This document shows positions 41,691-41,782 of a DNA stretch of 41,782 nucleotides, in pieces. Every line of letters starts with the position of its first letter. The first letter of the stretch is position 1. The translations under genes were made by a program, and so were the position numbers. The notes beneath the pieces were generated by a model, which was given only the letters and a program-made list of their open reading frames with translations, was not told where the DNA came from and did no database searches. The stretch is from Desulfobacterales bacterium (GTDB lineage: Bacteria; Desulfobacterota; Desulfobacteria; Desulfobacterales; JANQIE01). The stretch covers positions 1-41,782 of the forward strand of contig JANQIE010000185.1 in NCBI GenBank assembly GCA_028282295.1. Direction: 5' to 3'.

Positions 41691-41782
41691 GTAGGAGGGG
41701 GAGTCGCCTCCCCCGTCCTCTCACACCACCGGGCATACGGTTCCGTACCACGGCGGTTCATGTTGTACATTGAAGTTTTCGC
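41691..41782 (-). mobile_element. Group II intron, 3' end (domains V and VI), continuing beyond the window
   Basis: On the minus strand the sequence reads GAACCGCCGTGGTACGGAAC then CGTATGCCCGGTGGTGTGAG, the form of a group II intron domain V hairpin, followed by GGACGGGGGAGGCGACTCCC and CCCTCCTAC, a domain VI-like stem with the intron ending in AC. The 3' exon would begin TCGATTTGCAGC at 41690. The intron body and its reverse transcriptase, if any, lie to the right of the window. Recognised from memory of such intron ends, not from a search. Confidence 0.75.

Noticed and set aside
1-41782. tRNA genes, CRISPR arrays, riboswitches, phage genes
   Set aside because: Intergenic stretches were read on both strands; no T-loop GGTTCGAATCC-type sequence in a cloverleaf context, no regularly spaced repeats, no known riboswitch core, and no integrase or structural phage gene was seen.

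Overview
The window looks like a chromosomal segment of a Desulfobacterota (deltaproteobacterial) anaerobe, probably of the Desulfobacterales. The evidence is a fused ATP-sulfurylase/APS-kinase gene, a desulforedoxin-type small iron protein, a DUF4911 protein next to miaB, a small conserved protein I associate with sulfate reducers, and many hybrid two-component proteins. Nothing suggests a phage or plasmid. No rRNA, tRNA or CRISPR array was seen. All placements are by reading motifs; no database search was possible.

Region 1 (1-13073, minus strand) is a signal-transduction array. In transcription order it begins with a partner-switching set: a GHKL anti-sigma-type kinase, a STAS-type protein, a SAM-dependent methyltransferase and a membrane SpoIIE/PP2C phosphatase. 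Between the last two lies a chimeric ORF made by a ~583-bp tandem duplication. Then come a six-helix membrane histidine kinase with PAS, a REC-GGDEF diguanylate cyclase, a REC-PAS-histidine kinase translationally coupled to an NtrC-type sigma-54 activator, and a REC-GGDEF-EAL protein whose EAL domain looks active while its GGDEF is degenerate. The region thus combines partner switching, phosphorelay and c-di-GMP synthesis and breakdown. The kinase and the phosphatase share one membrane sensor module.

Region 2 (13074-18238) holds a repeat-rich spacer, a small conserved gene, a desulforedoxin-like gene and an Atg22/UMF1-type MFS transporter divergent from each other with readable promoters, then miaB overlapping a bifunctional-nuclease (DUF151) gene, with a DUF4911 gene upstream.

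Region 3 (18452-23661, plus strand) carries recJ, an unknown gene coupled to an RNase Z-like metallo-hydrolase, and the sulfurylase/APS kinase fusion, whose sulfurylase active site is substituted at several usually invariant positions.

Region 4 (23792-30668, minus strand) carries an exported OB-fold-like protein, a class III nucleotide cyclase, a coupled pair (membrane coiled-coil protein plus VWA lipoprotein) of unknown role, a DegT-type sugar aminotransferase and a ManC-type GDP-mannose pyrophosphorylase with a degenerate cupin domain.

Region 5 (30661-41782) is mostly housekeeping: dnaE (overlapping manC), guaB, yciO (plus strand), sppA, rpsA, cmk and hisC. The right edge cuts through the 3' end (domains V and VI) of a group II intron inserted just upstream of hisC. 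The left edge cuts a long palindromic repeat, which has two shorter relatives inside the window.
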